DNA from: Sphingomonas trueperi
GTDB taxonomy: Bacteria; Pseudomonadota; Alphaproteobacteria; Sphingomonadales; Sphingomonadaceae
NCBI RefSeq assembly: GCF_011927635.1
Contig: NZ_JAATJB010000009.1
Location: forward strand, 62,001-126,000
Length of the DNA: 64,000 bases
Reading direction: 5' to 3'
The notes below the pieces were generated by a model. That model searched no databases. It was not told the DNA's origin and saw only the letters and a list, made by a program, of their open reading frames with translations. Every line of letters starts with the position of its first letter. Position 1 is the first letter of the stretch. This document shows positions 46,653-55,659 of this stretch, piece by piece. The translations under genes were made by a program, and so were the position numbers.

Positions 46653-47882
46653 TTAACCCTGCGGCGTCAGCAACCCGTGATGCTTCTTGCCGGCCGAGAG
46701 GCGGACCTCGCCCGAGACCGCGATGGTCGCGGCCTCGTCGTCGATCTTCTCGCCTTCGACGCGGGCGCCGCCGCCCTTGATCAGCCGCCGGGCCTCGCCC
46801 TTGGAGGCGCAGAAGCCCAAGCCGACCAGCGCATCGACCACGCTGATGCTGCCGCCGCTGACCGCCAGCGTCGGCAGTGCGCCGCCGGCGGCCCCTTCCT
46901 CGAAGGTCTTGCGCGCGGTTTCGGCGGCTTCCTCGGCAGCGGCGCGGCCGCGGCACATGGCGGTGGCTTCGTTGGCGAGGATCTTCTTCGCCTCGTTGAT
47001 CTCGGCGCCCTCCAGCGCTTCGAGGCGGGCGACCTCGTCGAGCGGCAGATCGGTGAACAGGCGGAGGAAGCGGCCGACGTCGCGATCGTCGGTGTTCCGC
47101 CAGAACTGCCAATAGTCGTAATGCGGCAGCTGGTCGGGGTTGAGCCACACCGCGCCGGACATGGTCTTGCCCATCTTGCCGCCGTCCGCCGTGGTGATCA
47201 GCGGGGTGGTGACGCCGTACACCTCGGTGCCGTCGACGCGGCGCGACAGCTCGATGCCGTTGACGATGTTGCCCCACTGGTCCGATCCGCCCATCTGCAG
47301 GCGGCAGCCCGCGCGGCGCGACAGCTCCAGGAAGTCATAGCCTTGGAGGATCATGTAGTTGAACTCGAGGAAGCTCAGCGACTGCTCGCGATCGAGCCGC
47401 AGCTTGACCGAATCGAAGCTCAGCATCCGGTTGATCGAGAAGTGCCGGCCGATGTCGCGCAGGAACGGGATATATTCGAGCTTGTCGAGCCAGTCGGCAT
47501 TGTCGACCATCACCGCGTCGGTGGGGCCGTCGCCGAAGGTCAGGAAATTCTCGAACACCGTCTTGATCGAGGCGATGTTGCTGCTGATCGTGTCGAGCGT
47601 CAGCATCTTGCGCGCTTCGTCCTTGAAGCTCGGGTCGCCGATCTTGCCGGTGCCGCCGCCCATCAGCACGATCGGCTTGTGGCCCGCCTGCTGGAGGCGG
47701 CGCAGCAGCATGATCTGCACCAGGCTGCCGACATGGAGCGACGGCGCGGTGGGATCGAAGCCGATATAGCCGGGCACGATCTGCTTGGCGGCGAGCGCAT
47801 CGAGGCCCTCGGCATCGGTCACCTGATGGATGTACCCGCGCGAGGCGAGCAGGCGGAGCAGATCGGAGCTGTATTCGGTCAT
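46653..47882 (-). CDS. tyrS: Tyrosyl-tRNA synthetase
   Basis: The 409-residue class I synthetase has the HIGH-equivalent [13 protein letters not shown], the KMSKS loop as KMGKT ([15 protein letters not shown]) and a C-terminal S4 RNA-binding domain ([23 protein letters not shown]). It charges tRNA-Tyr. The ATG at 47882 ([12 protein letters not shown]) is the conserved start; the longer frame is spurious. Confidence 0.97.
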   Translation of the reverse strand: MTEYSSDLLRLLASRGYIHQVTDAEGLDALAAKQIVPGYIGFDPTAPSLHVGSLVQIMLLRRLQQAGHKPIVLMGGGTGKIGDPSFKDEARKMLTLDTISSNIASIKTVFENFLTFGDGPTDAVMVDNADWLDKLEYIPFLRDIGRHFSINRMLSFDSVKLRLDREQSLSFLEFNYMILQGYDFLELSRRAGCRLQMGGSDQWGNIVNGIELSRRVDGTEVYGVTTPLITTADGGKMGKTMSGAVWLNPDQLPHYDYWQFWRNTDDRDVGRFLRLFTDLPLDEVARLEALEGAEINEAKKILANEATAMCRGRAAAEEAAETARKTFEEGAAGGALPTLAVSGGSISVVDALVGLGFCASKGEARRLIKGGGARVEGEKIDDEAATIAVSGEVRLSAGKKHHGLLTPQG

Positions 47883-47931
47883 GATGGGAGGGCGCATAGC
47901 CAAAGCCGGGGCCCGCGTCATCCCCGGCCGC

Positions 47932-48648
47932 TCAGTCCTGCGTCTGCAGCTCCCAGCTGGCGTGCTGGACGTCGTGGCGCTTGTCGAGATGCGCGATGAT
48001 GCTGTCGAGCTCGGCATCGAGCGCGGCGGTGGAGACGAGGCGGGCGCGCAGCTCGATTCGGTCGTCGGGGCGCTCGATCGTCTCGATCTCGGCGACGGGA
48101 TAGCGCATCAGCTCGAGATGATCGGTCAGCAGGTCGCGCAGCCGGTCGACCTCGGCGGGGACGGTGGTGAGGGTGACGAAATAGGTCGCCTCCACCTGGC
48201 CTCCGGCCAGCGGCACGCGGTTGATCGCGTTGACCACCGGCCGCAGCAGCGTGTTGCCGGCGATGACGAACACCGCCAGGGTCGCGGCCTCCGCCGCCAT
48301 GTCGCTGCCCGCGCAGGCCCCCACCGCCGCCGAGCACCACAAGGTCGCCGCGGTGTTGAGGCCGCGGACGTTCATCCCCTCCTTCATGATCACGCCCGCA
48401 CCGAGAAAGCCGATTCCGGAGACGACGTAGGAGATCACCCGCACCGCCTCGAGGTCGCCGGCGATGCGCTGGGCAAGGTCGACGAACGCCGCCGAGCCGA
48501 GCGCCACCAGCGCGTTGGTGCGCAGCCCCGCCGTGCGCTGGCGGAACTGCCGCTCCGCGCCGATCGCGGCGCCGAGGATCAGCGCGAGGGTGTAGCTGAG
48601 CAGGGTGTCGCAATAGGCGGCGAGGTGGAAGGTGTGGAGAAACTTCAT
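47932..48648 (-). CDS. MgtC/SapB-family membrane protein
   Basis: The 238-residue protein has four to five N-terminal membrane helices with the family's [28 protein letters not shown] and [17 protein letters not shown]-terminal cytoplasmic ACT-like domain follows. MgtC proteins affect Mg2+/phosphate homeostasis and F-type ATPase in other bacteria; the role here is unproven. The ATG at 48648 begins [14 protein letters not shown]. It lies 49 bases upstream of tyrS on the same strand. Confidence 0.9.
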   Translation of the reverse strand: MKFLHTFHLAAYCDTLLSYTLALILGAAIGAERQFRQRTAGLRTNALVALGSAAFVDLAQRIAGDLEAVRVISYVVSGIGFLGAGVIMKEGMNVRGLNTAATLWCSAAVGACAGSDMAAEAATLAVFVIAGNTLLRPVVNAINRVPLAGGQVEATYFVTLTTVPAEVDRLRDLLTDHLELMRYPVAEIETIERPDDRIELRARLVSTAALDAELDSIIAHLDKRHDVQHASWELQTQD

Positions 48649-48752
48649 GGCTGCGGCTCTACGAAGGAATTGTTGCGCTGCCATGGCCTTTCGGTGCGGG
48701 CAAGTGCCGGGTTGGTGCTGACGACGGCCCCGCTTCCGCGCTAGAGGGGGCC

Positions 48753-49277
48753 ATGCATCATACCCTGCTGTCGCACCCCGCGATGCCGCCCGGATCCGTC
48801 TCGTCGGTTCGATGCGCCCTACGGCGGGACAGCGACATGCTCCGCCTGACCTATGGCATCGTGGCAGCGCCGGGCGCGTTGCGCCTTCCGGAACGTGCGC
48901 CGCCGGTCCGCGCCGACGGCCTGTGGCGGACGACTTGCCTCGAACTTTTCGTGGCGGACGAGTCCCCGGCCTATCGCGAATTCAACTTCGCGCCCTCGGG
49001 GCAATGGGCCGCCTACCGGTTCACCGCGCGGCGCGACGGCATGGCACCCCTCGCAATGCCCGAGCCGCCGGCGATCCGGCTGGCCGGGCAGCAGGGCGAG
49101 ACGGTCCTTTCCGTCGCTCTTCCCGGCATCGGCACGGGTCCGCTCCGCCTCGGCATCACCGCGGTGATCGAGGAGACGGACGGCACCAAATCCTATTGGG
49201 CGTTGCGTCATGGCGGCGATGCGCCGGATTTCCACGATCCCGATTGCTTTGTCGGCGAACTGCCGCCAGCAGACTGA
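48753..49277 (+). CDS. DOMON-like domain protein
   Basis: The 174-residue protein is rich in beta strands with GLWRTTCLELFVADESPAYREFNFAPSGQWAAYRF, the characteristic core of the alphaproteobacterial DOMON-like family, and WALRHGGDAPDFHDPDCF at the end. DOMON folds bind heme or carbohydrate; the ligand is unknown here. It is separated by one base from the DUF1343 gene and is presumably co-transcribed. Confidence 0.82.
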   Translation: MHHTLLSHPAMPPGSVSSVRCALRRDSDMLRLTYGIVAAPGALRLPERAPPVRADGLWRTTCLELFVADESPAYREFNFAPSGQWAAYRFTARRDGMAPLAMPEPPAIRLAGQQGETVLSVALPGIGTGPLRLGITAVIEETDGTKSYWALRHGGDAPDFHDPDCFVGELPPAD

Positions 49278-49278
49278 C

Positions 49279-50475
49279 ATGCTCTTCGGAATCGATCGCC
49301 TCCTCGCCGAACCGGATCTGCGTGCGGCCCTCACGGGCAAGCGCGTGGCGCTGCTCGCCCATCCTGCCTCGGTCACCGCGGACCTGACCCACAGCCTCGA
49401 CGCGCTGGTAGCGGCGGGCGTAGCCATCTCGGCCGTGTTCGGCCCGCAGCACGGCGTGCGCGGGGACCTGCAGGACAATATGATGGAGTCGCCGGACTTC
49501 ACCGATCCGCAGTACGGCGTGCCGGTGTTCAGCCTGTACGGCGAGGTGCGCCGGCCCACCGACGCGTCGATGGACATGTTCGACGTGATGCTGGTCGACC
49601 TGCAGGATGTCGGCTGCCGCATCTACACCTTCGTCACGACCTTGCTCTACGTGCTCGAAGCCGCGGCAAAACACGGCAAGGCGGTGTGGGTGCTCGATCG
49701 CCCCAATCCCGCCGGTCGCCCCGTCGAGGGGCTGACGCTGCTGCCGGGCTGGGAAAGCTTCGTCGGCGCCGGGCCGATGCCGATGCGCCACGGCATGACG
49801 CTGGGCGAACTCGGCCACTGGTTCCTCGCGCATTATGGCCTGAACGTGGAGTATCGCGTGATCGCGATGCAGGGCTGGGAGCCCGAGACGGGGCCCGGCT
49901 ATGGCTGGCCGGCCGAGCGCCCCTGGATCAACCCGAGCCCCAATGCCGCCAACGTCAACATGGCGCGGGCCTATGCCGGAACGGTGATGCTCGAAGGCAC
50001 GACGCTGTCCGAGGGGCGCGGCACCACGCGCCCGCTCGAGTTGTTCGGCGCGCCGGACATCGATGCACGCGCGGTGATCGCCGAGATGCAGCGCCTCGCC
50101 CCCGAATGGCTCGCCGGTTGCACGCTGCGCGACATGTGGTTCCAGCCGACCTTCCACAAGCATGTCGGCCAGCTCTGCGCGGGCGTGTTCCTCCATGCCG
50201 AGGGGCCGAGCTACGACCACCAGGCCTTCCGCCCCTGGCGGGTGCAGGCGCTGGCGTTCAAGGCGATCCGCGCGCTGTACCCGGACTACGACCTCTGGCG
50301 CGATTTCCCGTACGAATATGTCTTCGACAAGCTCGCGATCGACGTGATCAACGGCGGCCCGGGCCTGCGCGCATGGGTCGACGATGCCGCCGCCACGCCG
50401 GCCGATCTCGACGCGCTGACCCAGCCGGACGAAGCGGCCTGGATCGCGGCACGCCAGCCGCATCTGCTCTACTGA
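49279..50475 (+). CDS. DUF1343 / NamZ-like exo-beta-N-acetylmuramidase
   Basis: The 398-residue protein has the DUF1343 landmarks GKRVALLAHPASV, FGPQHGVRGD, DLQDVGCRIYTFVTTL, VLDRPNPAGR and SEGRGTTRPLELFGAP. Characterised members (NamZ) remove terminal MurNAc from peptidoglycan fragments. No signal peptide is seen, so it would act on recovered muropeptides in the cytoplasm, which is inference. The ATG at 49279 follows the DOMON-like gene. Its stop overlaps a possible start of the next gene. Confidence 0.88.
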   Translation: MLFGIDRLLAEPDLRAALTGKRVALLAHPASVTADLTHSLDALVAAGVAISAVFGPQHGVRGDLQDNMMESPDFTDPQYGVPVFSLYGEVRRPTDASMDMFDVMLVDLQDVGCRIYTFVTTLLYVLEAAAKHGKAVWVLDRPNPAGRPVEGLTLLPGWESFVGAGPMPMRHGMTLGELGHWFLAHYGLNVEYRVIAMQGWEPETGPGYGWPAERPWINPSPNAANVNMARAYAGTVMLEGTTLSEGRGTTRPLELFGAPDIDARAVIAEMQRLAPEWLAGCTLRDMWFQPTFHKHVGQLCAGVFLHAEGPSYDHQAFRPWRVQALAFKAIRALYPDYDLWRDFPYEYVFDKLAIDVINGGPGLRAWVDDAAATPADLDALTQPDEAAWIAARQPHLLY

Positions 50476-50486
50476 TGGAGGGCTCG

Positions 50487-51680
50487 ATGGTGGCACCCGA
50501 ACGCGCGCTCTGCGGCCTGATCTTCGCGGTGGAGGAGGCACAGGACCGACCCGGCACGCTGGTCGCCAGCCTGCCGTTCGGCGGCATGACGCTGCTCGAA
50601 TACCAGATCCGCCTGCTCGCCGGGATCGGTGCCGAGCAGGTGCTGGTGGCGGTCGGCAAGGTGACCCCGCAATTCCTCGGCGCGATCGAGCGGGCGGGGC
50701 GCGGGCGGCTCAAGGTCGACATCGTCCGCTCGGCCGAGGAGGCGGCCGAGAAGGTCCTGCGCGATGCCGATGTGCTGGTGCTGGCCGACGGGCTGGTCAC
50801 CATCGATCCGGTGATGGAGCGGATGGCCGCCGAGCCGCACGCCGCGCTGCTGGTGACCGACGACTCCGAATCGCCCGCGGCGATCGAACGGCTCGACATG
50901 CGGCATTGCTGGGCCGGCATCGCGCGGATCGAGACGCGGCATCTCGCCCATATCGCCGCCATGCCCGAGGATTACGACTTCCAGTCGGCGCTGCTCCGCG
51001 TCGCGGCGCAATCGGGCGCGCTGCAGGTGCCGCTGGCGCCCGGCTGGGCCCGCGCCGGCCATGCCGTGGAGCGGAGCGGCGAAGGGCTGGCGGCGCGCAA
51101 CGACGCGGTGCTGGTGGCGCTGAGCGATCGCCGCACGCTCTGGGCCGATCGCTGGGTGTTCAGCCGCGCCGCCCGGCTCGTGCTGCCGCAGATGATGGCG
51201 CGCAACATCCCCGACTGGGCGCCGCTGGCGCTCGGCGGCGTGGTGTCGGTCGCCGCATTGCTCACCGTGCTGGCGGGCTGGGAAGGGATCGGCGCGCTGG
51301 TGGCGCTGCTCGCGACCCTGGCCTTTGCGACCGCCGCCTCGCACGCGGCGCTGCGCGGCGAGGAGCCGCGCGCGCGCCAGATCGAAGTCGCGATCCTCGG
51401 CCTGTTCGTATTGCTGCTGGCAGCGGGCGGCTGGCGTGAGTTCCGCGCGATCGGCAATGCGACGCCGCTGCTGCTCGCGGCGGGCGGCGTCGGGCTGCAG
51501 CTGCTCGCCGAGCGCGTGCCCGTGCCGCGTCGGCGCTGGTGGGCGAATGCAGCGGCGCAGATGCTCGTCTTCACGCCCTTCGCGCTGGTCGGCCACGCGA
51601 CATTGGGGCTGGCGGCGGTGACGGTCTATGCCTTCGCGACTCTGACCGGGGCGATCGAAAGCCTGCGCGGCAAGTCTTAG
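50487..51680 (+). CDS. Nucleotidyltransferase-like protein fused to a membrane domain
   Basis: The 397-residue protein has a first 200 residues resembling a GT-A/nucleotidyltransferase fold: LVASLPFGGMTLLEYQIRLL, then LVLADGLVTIDPVME. The classical GGxGTR loop is missing. About residues 245-390 contain several hydrophobic helices, like the membrane half of CDP-alcohol phosphotransferases, but no DGxxAR motif is visible. It may be a lipid or sugar nucleotide enzyme or an inactive relative. The ATG at 50487 has GGAGGG at good spacing; an ATG at 50475 overlaps the previous stop. Confidence 0.7.
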   Translation: MVAPERALCGLIFAVEEAQDRPGTLVASLPFGGMTLLEYQIRLLAGIGAEQVLVAVGKVTPQFLGAIERAGRGRLKVDIVRSAEEAAEKVLRDADVLVLADGLVTIDPVMERMAAEPHAALLVTDDSESPAAIERLDMRHCWAGIARIETRHLAHIAAMPEDYDFQSALLRVAAQSGALQVPLAPGWARAGHAVERSGEGLAARNDAVLVALSDRRTLWADRWVFSRAARLVLPQMMARNIPDWAPLALGGVVSVAALLTVLAGWEGIGALVALLATLAFATAASHAALRGEEPRARQIEVAILGLFVLLLAAGGWREFRAIGNATPLLLAAGGVGLQLLAERVPVPRRRWWANAAAQMLVFTPFALVGHATLGLAAVTVYAFATLTGAIESLRGKS

Positions 51681-51716
51681 CCTCCGATTAAGCTAGCTGC
51701 GCTATGTCGTTGAGGC

Positions 51717-52781
51717 ATGGCGCAGGGCGCTCCCGAACCGCGTGGTGGCCCGGCCATCGACGCCCAGGATCTGCTGGCGCGCGCAGCGGCAGCGGCGGGC
51801 CACGAGCGCGCGCTGGGCGCAGCAACCGCACGCGACCTGGCGATCCCCGAAAGCCTGCGGCTCGACGAGCGGACCCGTACCGCGATGCTGATCGCGCTCG
51901 ATCAGATCGTCGGTTCGATCGAAAAAGGCCTCCGCCGCGCGGTGGTACCGGAGGGTTTTCCCGGCATCGGCCCGACGCTGCCGCTGCTCCACGCCGCCGG
52001 GCTGGCGGCGGACCGGGCGCTCGTCGACGAACTGCTCGCCCGGATCCGCATCGACCATCTCGCAGCGGGCTTGTCCCATCGCGCGGCCGAGCACCCGGCG
52101 CGCCCCAGCCTGCTCGGCCGCCTCGCCGAGCACCCGGCGCCCGAACTGTCGGACGCCGCCCGGGCGCTGCTGCTCGCCGAGAGCCGGGCGCGGAGTCCTG
52201 AAGCGGGACGGTGGCGGCTGCCGTTAACCTTGCACCACCGGCTGCTTTGGTGGGTTGCATCGGCCATGCGCGAGCAAGCGGGATCCCTGGCGGGCGTGGC
52301 ATTGGACGAGGCGCTCTGCGCCGCGGTCGCGGCCGAATGCGCGCTGGCCGAGCGCTGCGCCGAGGAGCAGGTCGAGGCGGTGGCGCTCCGCCTCGCCGCG
52401 GCGATCGCCCCCGAGCAGCGCGAACGCGCCCGCGTGCTGCTCGAAGCCCTGCGCGACCGGCACGTAGCGTTATTCCTGGCGGTGCTGGCGCAAGCGGCGA
52501 ACATCGCCTTCGCCGATGCGCGCGCGCTGCTGCTCGATCCCGGTGCCGAGCGGCTGCTGCTGGTGCTCCACGCGCTCGATCTGCCGCGCGAGGCCATCGC
52601 CGAACTCTGCTTCCTGCTCAGCGACGCCGATCCCCGGCGCGATCTTGCCGCGCTGGCGGATTCGATCGACCTGCTTGCCGCGCTCAATGTCGACAAGGCG
52701 CGTGACCTGCTCGCCGAGTTGCGGCTGCCCCCCGACTATCGCGAAGCGCGGGCTGCGTTGCGCGGGGTGCGCGCGCGGTGA
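51717..52781 (+). CDS. DUF2336 domain-containing protein
   Basis: The 354-residue, Ala/Leu/Arg-rich all-helical protein has HEAT-like repeats: EALRDRHVALFLAVLAQAANIAFADARALLLDP, DLPREAIAELCFLLSDADP. These are characteristic of DUF2336 proteins in alphaproteobacteria. Their function is unknown; they often neighbour signalling genes. The stop overlaps the next gene's GTG start by four bases, so this protein and the kinase-like protein are translationally coupled. Confidence 0.82.
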   Translation: MAQGAPEPRGGPAIDAQDLLARAAAAAGHERALGAATARDLAIPESLRLDERTRTAMLIALDQIVGSIEKGLRRAVVPEGFPGIGPTLPLLHAAGLAADRALVDELLARIRIDHLAAGLSHRAAEHPARPSLLGRLAEHPAPELSDAARALLLAESRARSPEAGRWRLPLTLHHRLLWWVASAMREQAGSLAGVALDEALCAAVAAECALAERCAEEQVEAVALRLAAAIAPEQRERARVLLEALRDRHVALFLAVLAQAANIAFADARALLLDPGAERLLLVLHALDLPREAIAELCFLLSDADPRRDLAALADSIDLLAALNVDKARDLLAELRLPPDYREARAALRGVRAR

Positions 52782-54202
52782 TCGCCATCCCCTCGCTCGA
52801 TCCGGTGGTGCCGCTGGCGGTGGCGCGGCTGGATGCCAGCGGGCGGCTGATCGATGCCGAACCCCGGCTGCGCGCGCTCAACGACCGTGCCGGCGGCGAG
52901 ATCGGTGCACCGCTGGCGCTGCCCGGCGTCGCCGCGGTCGCGCAGCTCGCTTATCGGCTGGGCATCGCCATCTCGCGCAGCGTCGTCGCGGCGGACGGGG
53001 AGGAAGAGATCGATCTATGGGTGCGCGCCGGGCCCGATCGCGGCGGCGTGCGGCTGGAAGTCAGCGGATGGCGTGTGCGCCCGGCCTGGCGCCCGGCCGG
53101 TGATCCTGCGCGCGAAGGCGATTTTCTCAGCGCCGCGGGCGATTGGCTGTGGGAGACCGATGGCGCGCTGCGCTTGACGTTTCTCTCGCCGGAGGCGGGC
53201 CAGCGGCACGGCTTCGACATCCGCGAAATGCTCGGCCAGCCGCTTACCCGGCTGTTCGCACTGGCACAGGACGATGCCGGTCAGCTGCCGATCCTTTCGG
53301 CCGTCTCCGCCCAGGCGCGGTTCGACGGGCAGCATGCGGAGGTGCGCGGGACCGGGCGGATGGTGCGGCTCGCCGCGACCCCCCGGCACGACCCGCTGGG
53401 CCGCTTCGCCGGCTTCATCGGCGCCGCGCGGGTGCTGGACGGCGAGGGCGTCGACTCGCCGCGTCCCGTGTCGCCGGTCGCCGGGAGCGGCTTCCCGCGC
53501 GCCTTCGGCAAGCGGCTGGAGCGGGCTTTGCGCGGGCCGCTCGCGCGGATCATCGCCAATGCCGATGCGATCGGCGCGCAGGGCGAGGGGCCGATCCGCG
53601 GCGACTATGCGGGGTACGCCGGCGATATCGCCAGCGCCGGGCGGCATCTGCTCGCGCTGGTAGAGGATCTGGTCGACCTTCAGGCGATCGAGCGCGACGA
53701 TTTCGCGATGACGCGCTCGACGATCGACCTGGCCGATGTCGCGCGGCGCGCGGCGGGGCTGCTGGCGGTGCGGGCGGGCGAGGCGGGGGTCCGCATTGAT
53801 CGTCCCGGACCCGATGCGGTGCTGCGGGTGCGCGGCGAGTTTCGCCGGGCGCTGCAGGTGCTGGTCAATCTGATCGGCAATGCGCTGCGCTACAGCCCGC
53901 GCGGTGCGGCGGTGTGGATCCGGCTCGAAAGCGAGGGCGGCATGGGCTGCGTGATCGTCGCCGATCAGGGCAAGGGCATTGCGCTCGACGACCAGGCACG
54001 CATCTTCGAGAAGTTCGCGCGGGTCGATCCGGCCGAGCCGGGCGGCAGCGGGCTGGGGCTCTACATCGCGCGGCGGCTCGCCCGGGCGATGGGCGGCGAC
54101 CTGATCGTCGACAGCGCGCCCGGCATGGGGGCGCGCTTCGTGCTGATGCTGCCGCTGGTCGAAGACCCGGAGCGCCCGCCTCCTCCTGCGGGCGCTCCGT
54201 GA
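52778..54202 (+). CDS. PAS-containing histidine-kinase-like protein without phospho-acceptor His
   Basis: The 474-residue protein has two PAS-like segments (about 15-90 and 110-220). A dimerisation region follows, where the H-box reads ERALRGPLARII with Arg249 at the usual His. The HATPase domain is intact: NLIGNALRYSPRGAAV, DQGKGIALDD, FEKFARV and GGSGLGLYIARRLA. There is no membrane helix. It probably binds ATP but cannot autophosphorylate in the usual way, so it may act as a regulator with the DUF2336 partner encoded just upstream. Confidence 0.85.
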   Translation: MIAIPSLDPVVPLAVARLDASGRLIDAEPRLRALNDRAGGEIGAPLALPGVAAVAQLAYRLGIAISRSVVAADGEEEIDLWVRAGPDRGGVRLEVSGWRVRPAWRPAGDPAREGDFLSAAGDWLWETDGALRLTFLSPEAGQRHGFDIREMLGQPLTRLFALAQDDAGQLPILSAVSAQARFDGQHAEVRGTGRMVRLAATPRHDPLGRFAGFIGAARVLDGEGVDSPRPVSPVAGSGFPRAFGKRLERALRGPLARIIANADAIGAQGEGPIRGDYAGYAGDIASAGRHLLALVEDLVDLQAIERDDFAMTRSTIDLADVARRAAGLLAVRAGEAGVRIDRPGPDAVLRVRGEFRRALQVLVNLIGNALRYSPRGAAVWIRLESEGGMGCVIVADQGKGIALDDQARIFEKFARVDPAEPGGSGLGLYIARRLARAMGGDLIVDSAPGMGARFVLMLPLVEDPERPPPPAGAP

Positions 54203-54206
54203 GCCG

Positions 54207-54488
54207 TCAGCGGCGGCGGCAGACCTCGATGCGGCGGCCATGGCGCCATTCGTTCCAGCAGACGGTGCGGCTGCGATAGCCATAGCCGGCACGGTGCCAA
54301 CCCGGGCCGCGATCCCAGCCATAGTGGCGGCCGCGATCCCAGCCGCGATGGCGATCCCAGCGATCGTGGCGATCCCAGCGGCGCTCGTGATGGTCGCGAT
54401 AGCGCCAGTCCTGCGCCTGGGCGGCAGTGGCGCCGACCACACCGGTGGCGACGAAGCTGGCGGCGGCGATCCATTGAACCAGTTTCAT
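54207..54488 (-). CDS. Small secreted His/Arg/Trp-rich protein
   Basis: The 93-residue protein has a signal peptide ending AAQAQ. The mature part is made of repeated Asp-Arg-His-Trp units (RWDRHDRW, RGWDRGRHYGWDRGPGW) and ends with two Cys (TVCWNEW, EVCRRR). This composition is common in small periplasmic sphingomonad proteins. It could bind metal through His, but no function is known. Convergent with the kinase-like gene. Confidence 0.75.
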   Translation of the reverse strand: MKLVQWIAAASFVATGVVGATAAQAQDWRYRDHHERRWDRHDRWDRHRGWDRGRHYGWDRGPGWHRAGYGYRSRTVCWNEWRHGRRIEVCRRR

Positions 54489-54910
54489 GGGGATGTCCTT
54501 TCTCCTGTCGATGGAGAAGGATTATGCGAGTCGAGGCATCCGAAGCCTGAACTGGTTTGTAGGCACGGGTTCATCTTCGCATCATGCGCGCGGCGGGCGC
54601 TGCGCTGCGGCAAATCGGCAACAGCAAAGCGACGATGTAAATTGTAGTACTGTGTAGTACGATTTTGGCTTGACGGTACGGCGCACGGGCCTAGATGGGG
54701 AAGCATACCGAAACGACCCGCGCGCCAAGTGGACAGCGTGGGTTCAGGGAGCCGGGATATACCGGTAGTTCTCGCGGCGGAACGAAGGGGCGATCCCTCG
54801 GCAGTTCCGGCGCGGGGTCAAGGTGGAACATATTTCGCGGAACGGCCGGCGATGCCTTTTGGCGTCGTCTCGGGGAGGCCTGCATCCGCTGCATATAGGG
54901 AGTGCAGGCG
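54489..54910. other. Divergent intergenic region with a direct repeat, no gene
   Basis: This 422-base region between divergent genes holds TGTAGTAC twice (54643-54650 and 54653-54660), a 10-base spacing typical of one helical turn. TTGACG (54670-54675) and CTAGAT (54691-54696) form a weak promoter pair 15 bases apart. Short open frames at 54695-54898 have no ribosome-binding site or family signature. Confidence 0.45.
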
Positions 54911-55285
54911 ATGGCGTATCTCGATCTAACCGGCTTCGACCGTCAGCCCGCCTCGACGCAGGCGGTTGCCGAACTGACGGCGCTGGAATGGCAGGTCGTG
55001 GCGATCGCGCAGCGCGATCGGCTGTCCTCGCTGGAGGCGCCGAGCCGCTGGGCGCGCTTCCTGGCGATCTTCTTCGGCGGCGACAGGGCGAGCCCGCGGC
55101 TGGCCGACTCCAAGCTGGAGGCGCTGCGCCGCATCGCCGTGCTCGCCTGGCACAAGGGCTATGCGTTGCCGAAGCAGGAAATCGCCGCCTTCCATGCCTC
55201 GGGCTATTCGCTCGAGCATCTCGAGCTGCTGCTCGCCCGGGTGAGCGAAGGCCGTTCGGCGCTCAACGAGGGGCGCGCCCGCTAA
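54911..55285 (+). CDS. Hypothetical protein
   Basis: The 124-residue protein is helical with mixed charge: VAELTALEWQVVAIAQRDRL, SRWARFLAIFFGGDRASPRL and LEALRRIAVLAWHKGYALP. No signal peptide or clear membrane span is seen. AGGGAG lies upstream of the ATG at 54911, and an ATG at 54902 is also possible. I do not recognise the family. It is likely regulated by the upstream region containing the TGTAGTAC repeat. Confidence 0.7.
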   Translation: MAYLDLTGFDRQPASTQAVAELTALEWQVVAIAQRDRLSSLEAPSRWARFLAIFFGGDRASPRLADSKLEALRRIAVLAWHKGYALPKQEIAAFHASGYSLEHLELLLARVSEGRSALNEGRAR

Positions 55286-55309
55286 CCGCGGACGCGCCGT
55301 CTTTCCCGC

Positions 55310-55636
55310 TTACTGCTGCTTCTTTTCCTGGTTCTCGCTGTCGGCGTTGCGATCGATGCGCGAGGTCATGCCGGTGGCGGCGGCGTCCGACTCGGTCTGC
55401 TCGCGGTCGCTGAACGGTGCCGGCTTCTCGGTCGGGGTCGCCTCGGGTACGGGCGCGGCGTTGACCGGCTCGACGGCGGCGGGCTCCTGGGTCGACACGT
55501 TCACCTCGGCCGGGGTCTCCGGCACGGTGATCTCGGTGACGTTGGCGTCGGGCGCGCTCGGGCCCTCGTCCTTGCTCCCGCAGGCGGCGAGGGTGAGGCC
55601 GGCGCCGGCCAGGATCGCGAAAGTGCGCAGCTTCAT
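55310..55636 (-). CDS. Small lipoprotein, Pro/Glu/Thr-rich
   Basis: The 108-residue protein has a lipobox LAACG after a short signal peptide. The rest is unstructured, Pro/Glu/Thr/Ala-rich sequence with no fold visible. It is probably an envelope lipoprotein. It lies 23 bases downstream of the L,D-transpeptidase gene on the same strand, which suggests they are co-transcribed and work in the envelope. Confidence 0.78.
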   Translation of the reverse strand: MKLRTFAILAGAGLTLAACGSKDEGPSAPDANVTEITVPETPAEVNVSTQEPAAVEPVNAAPVPEATPTEKPAPFSDREQTESDAAATGMTSRIDRNADSENQEKKQQ

Positions 55637-55659
55637 GGGTGTTTCCTTGGCGTTCGGGT

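Noticed and set aside
54695..54898. 67-codon open frame upstream of the hypothetical gene
   Set aside because: No ribosome-binding site and no recognisable sequence. It lies in a promoter-like region.
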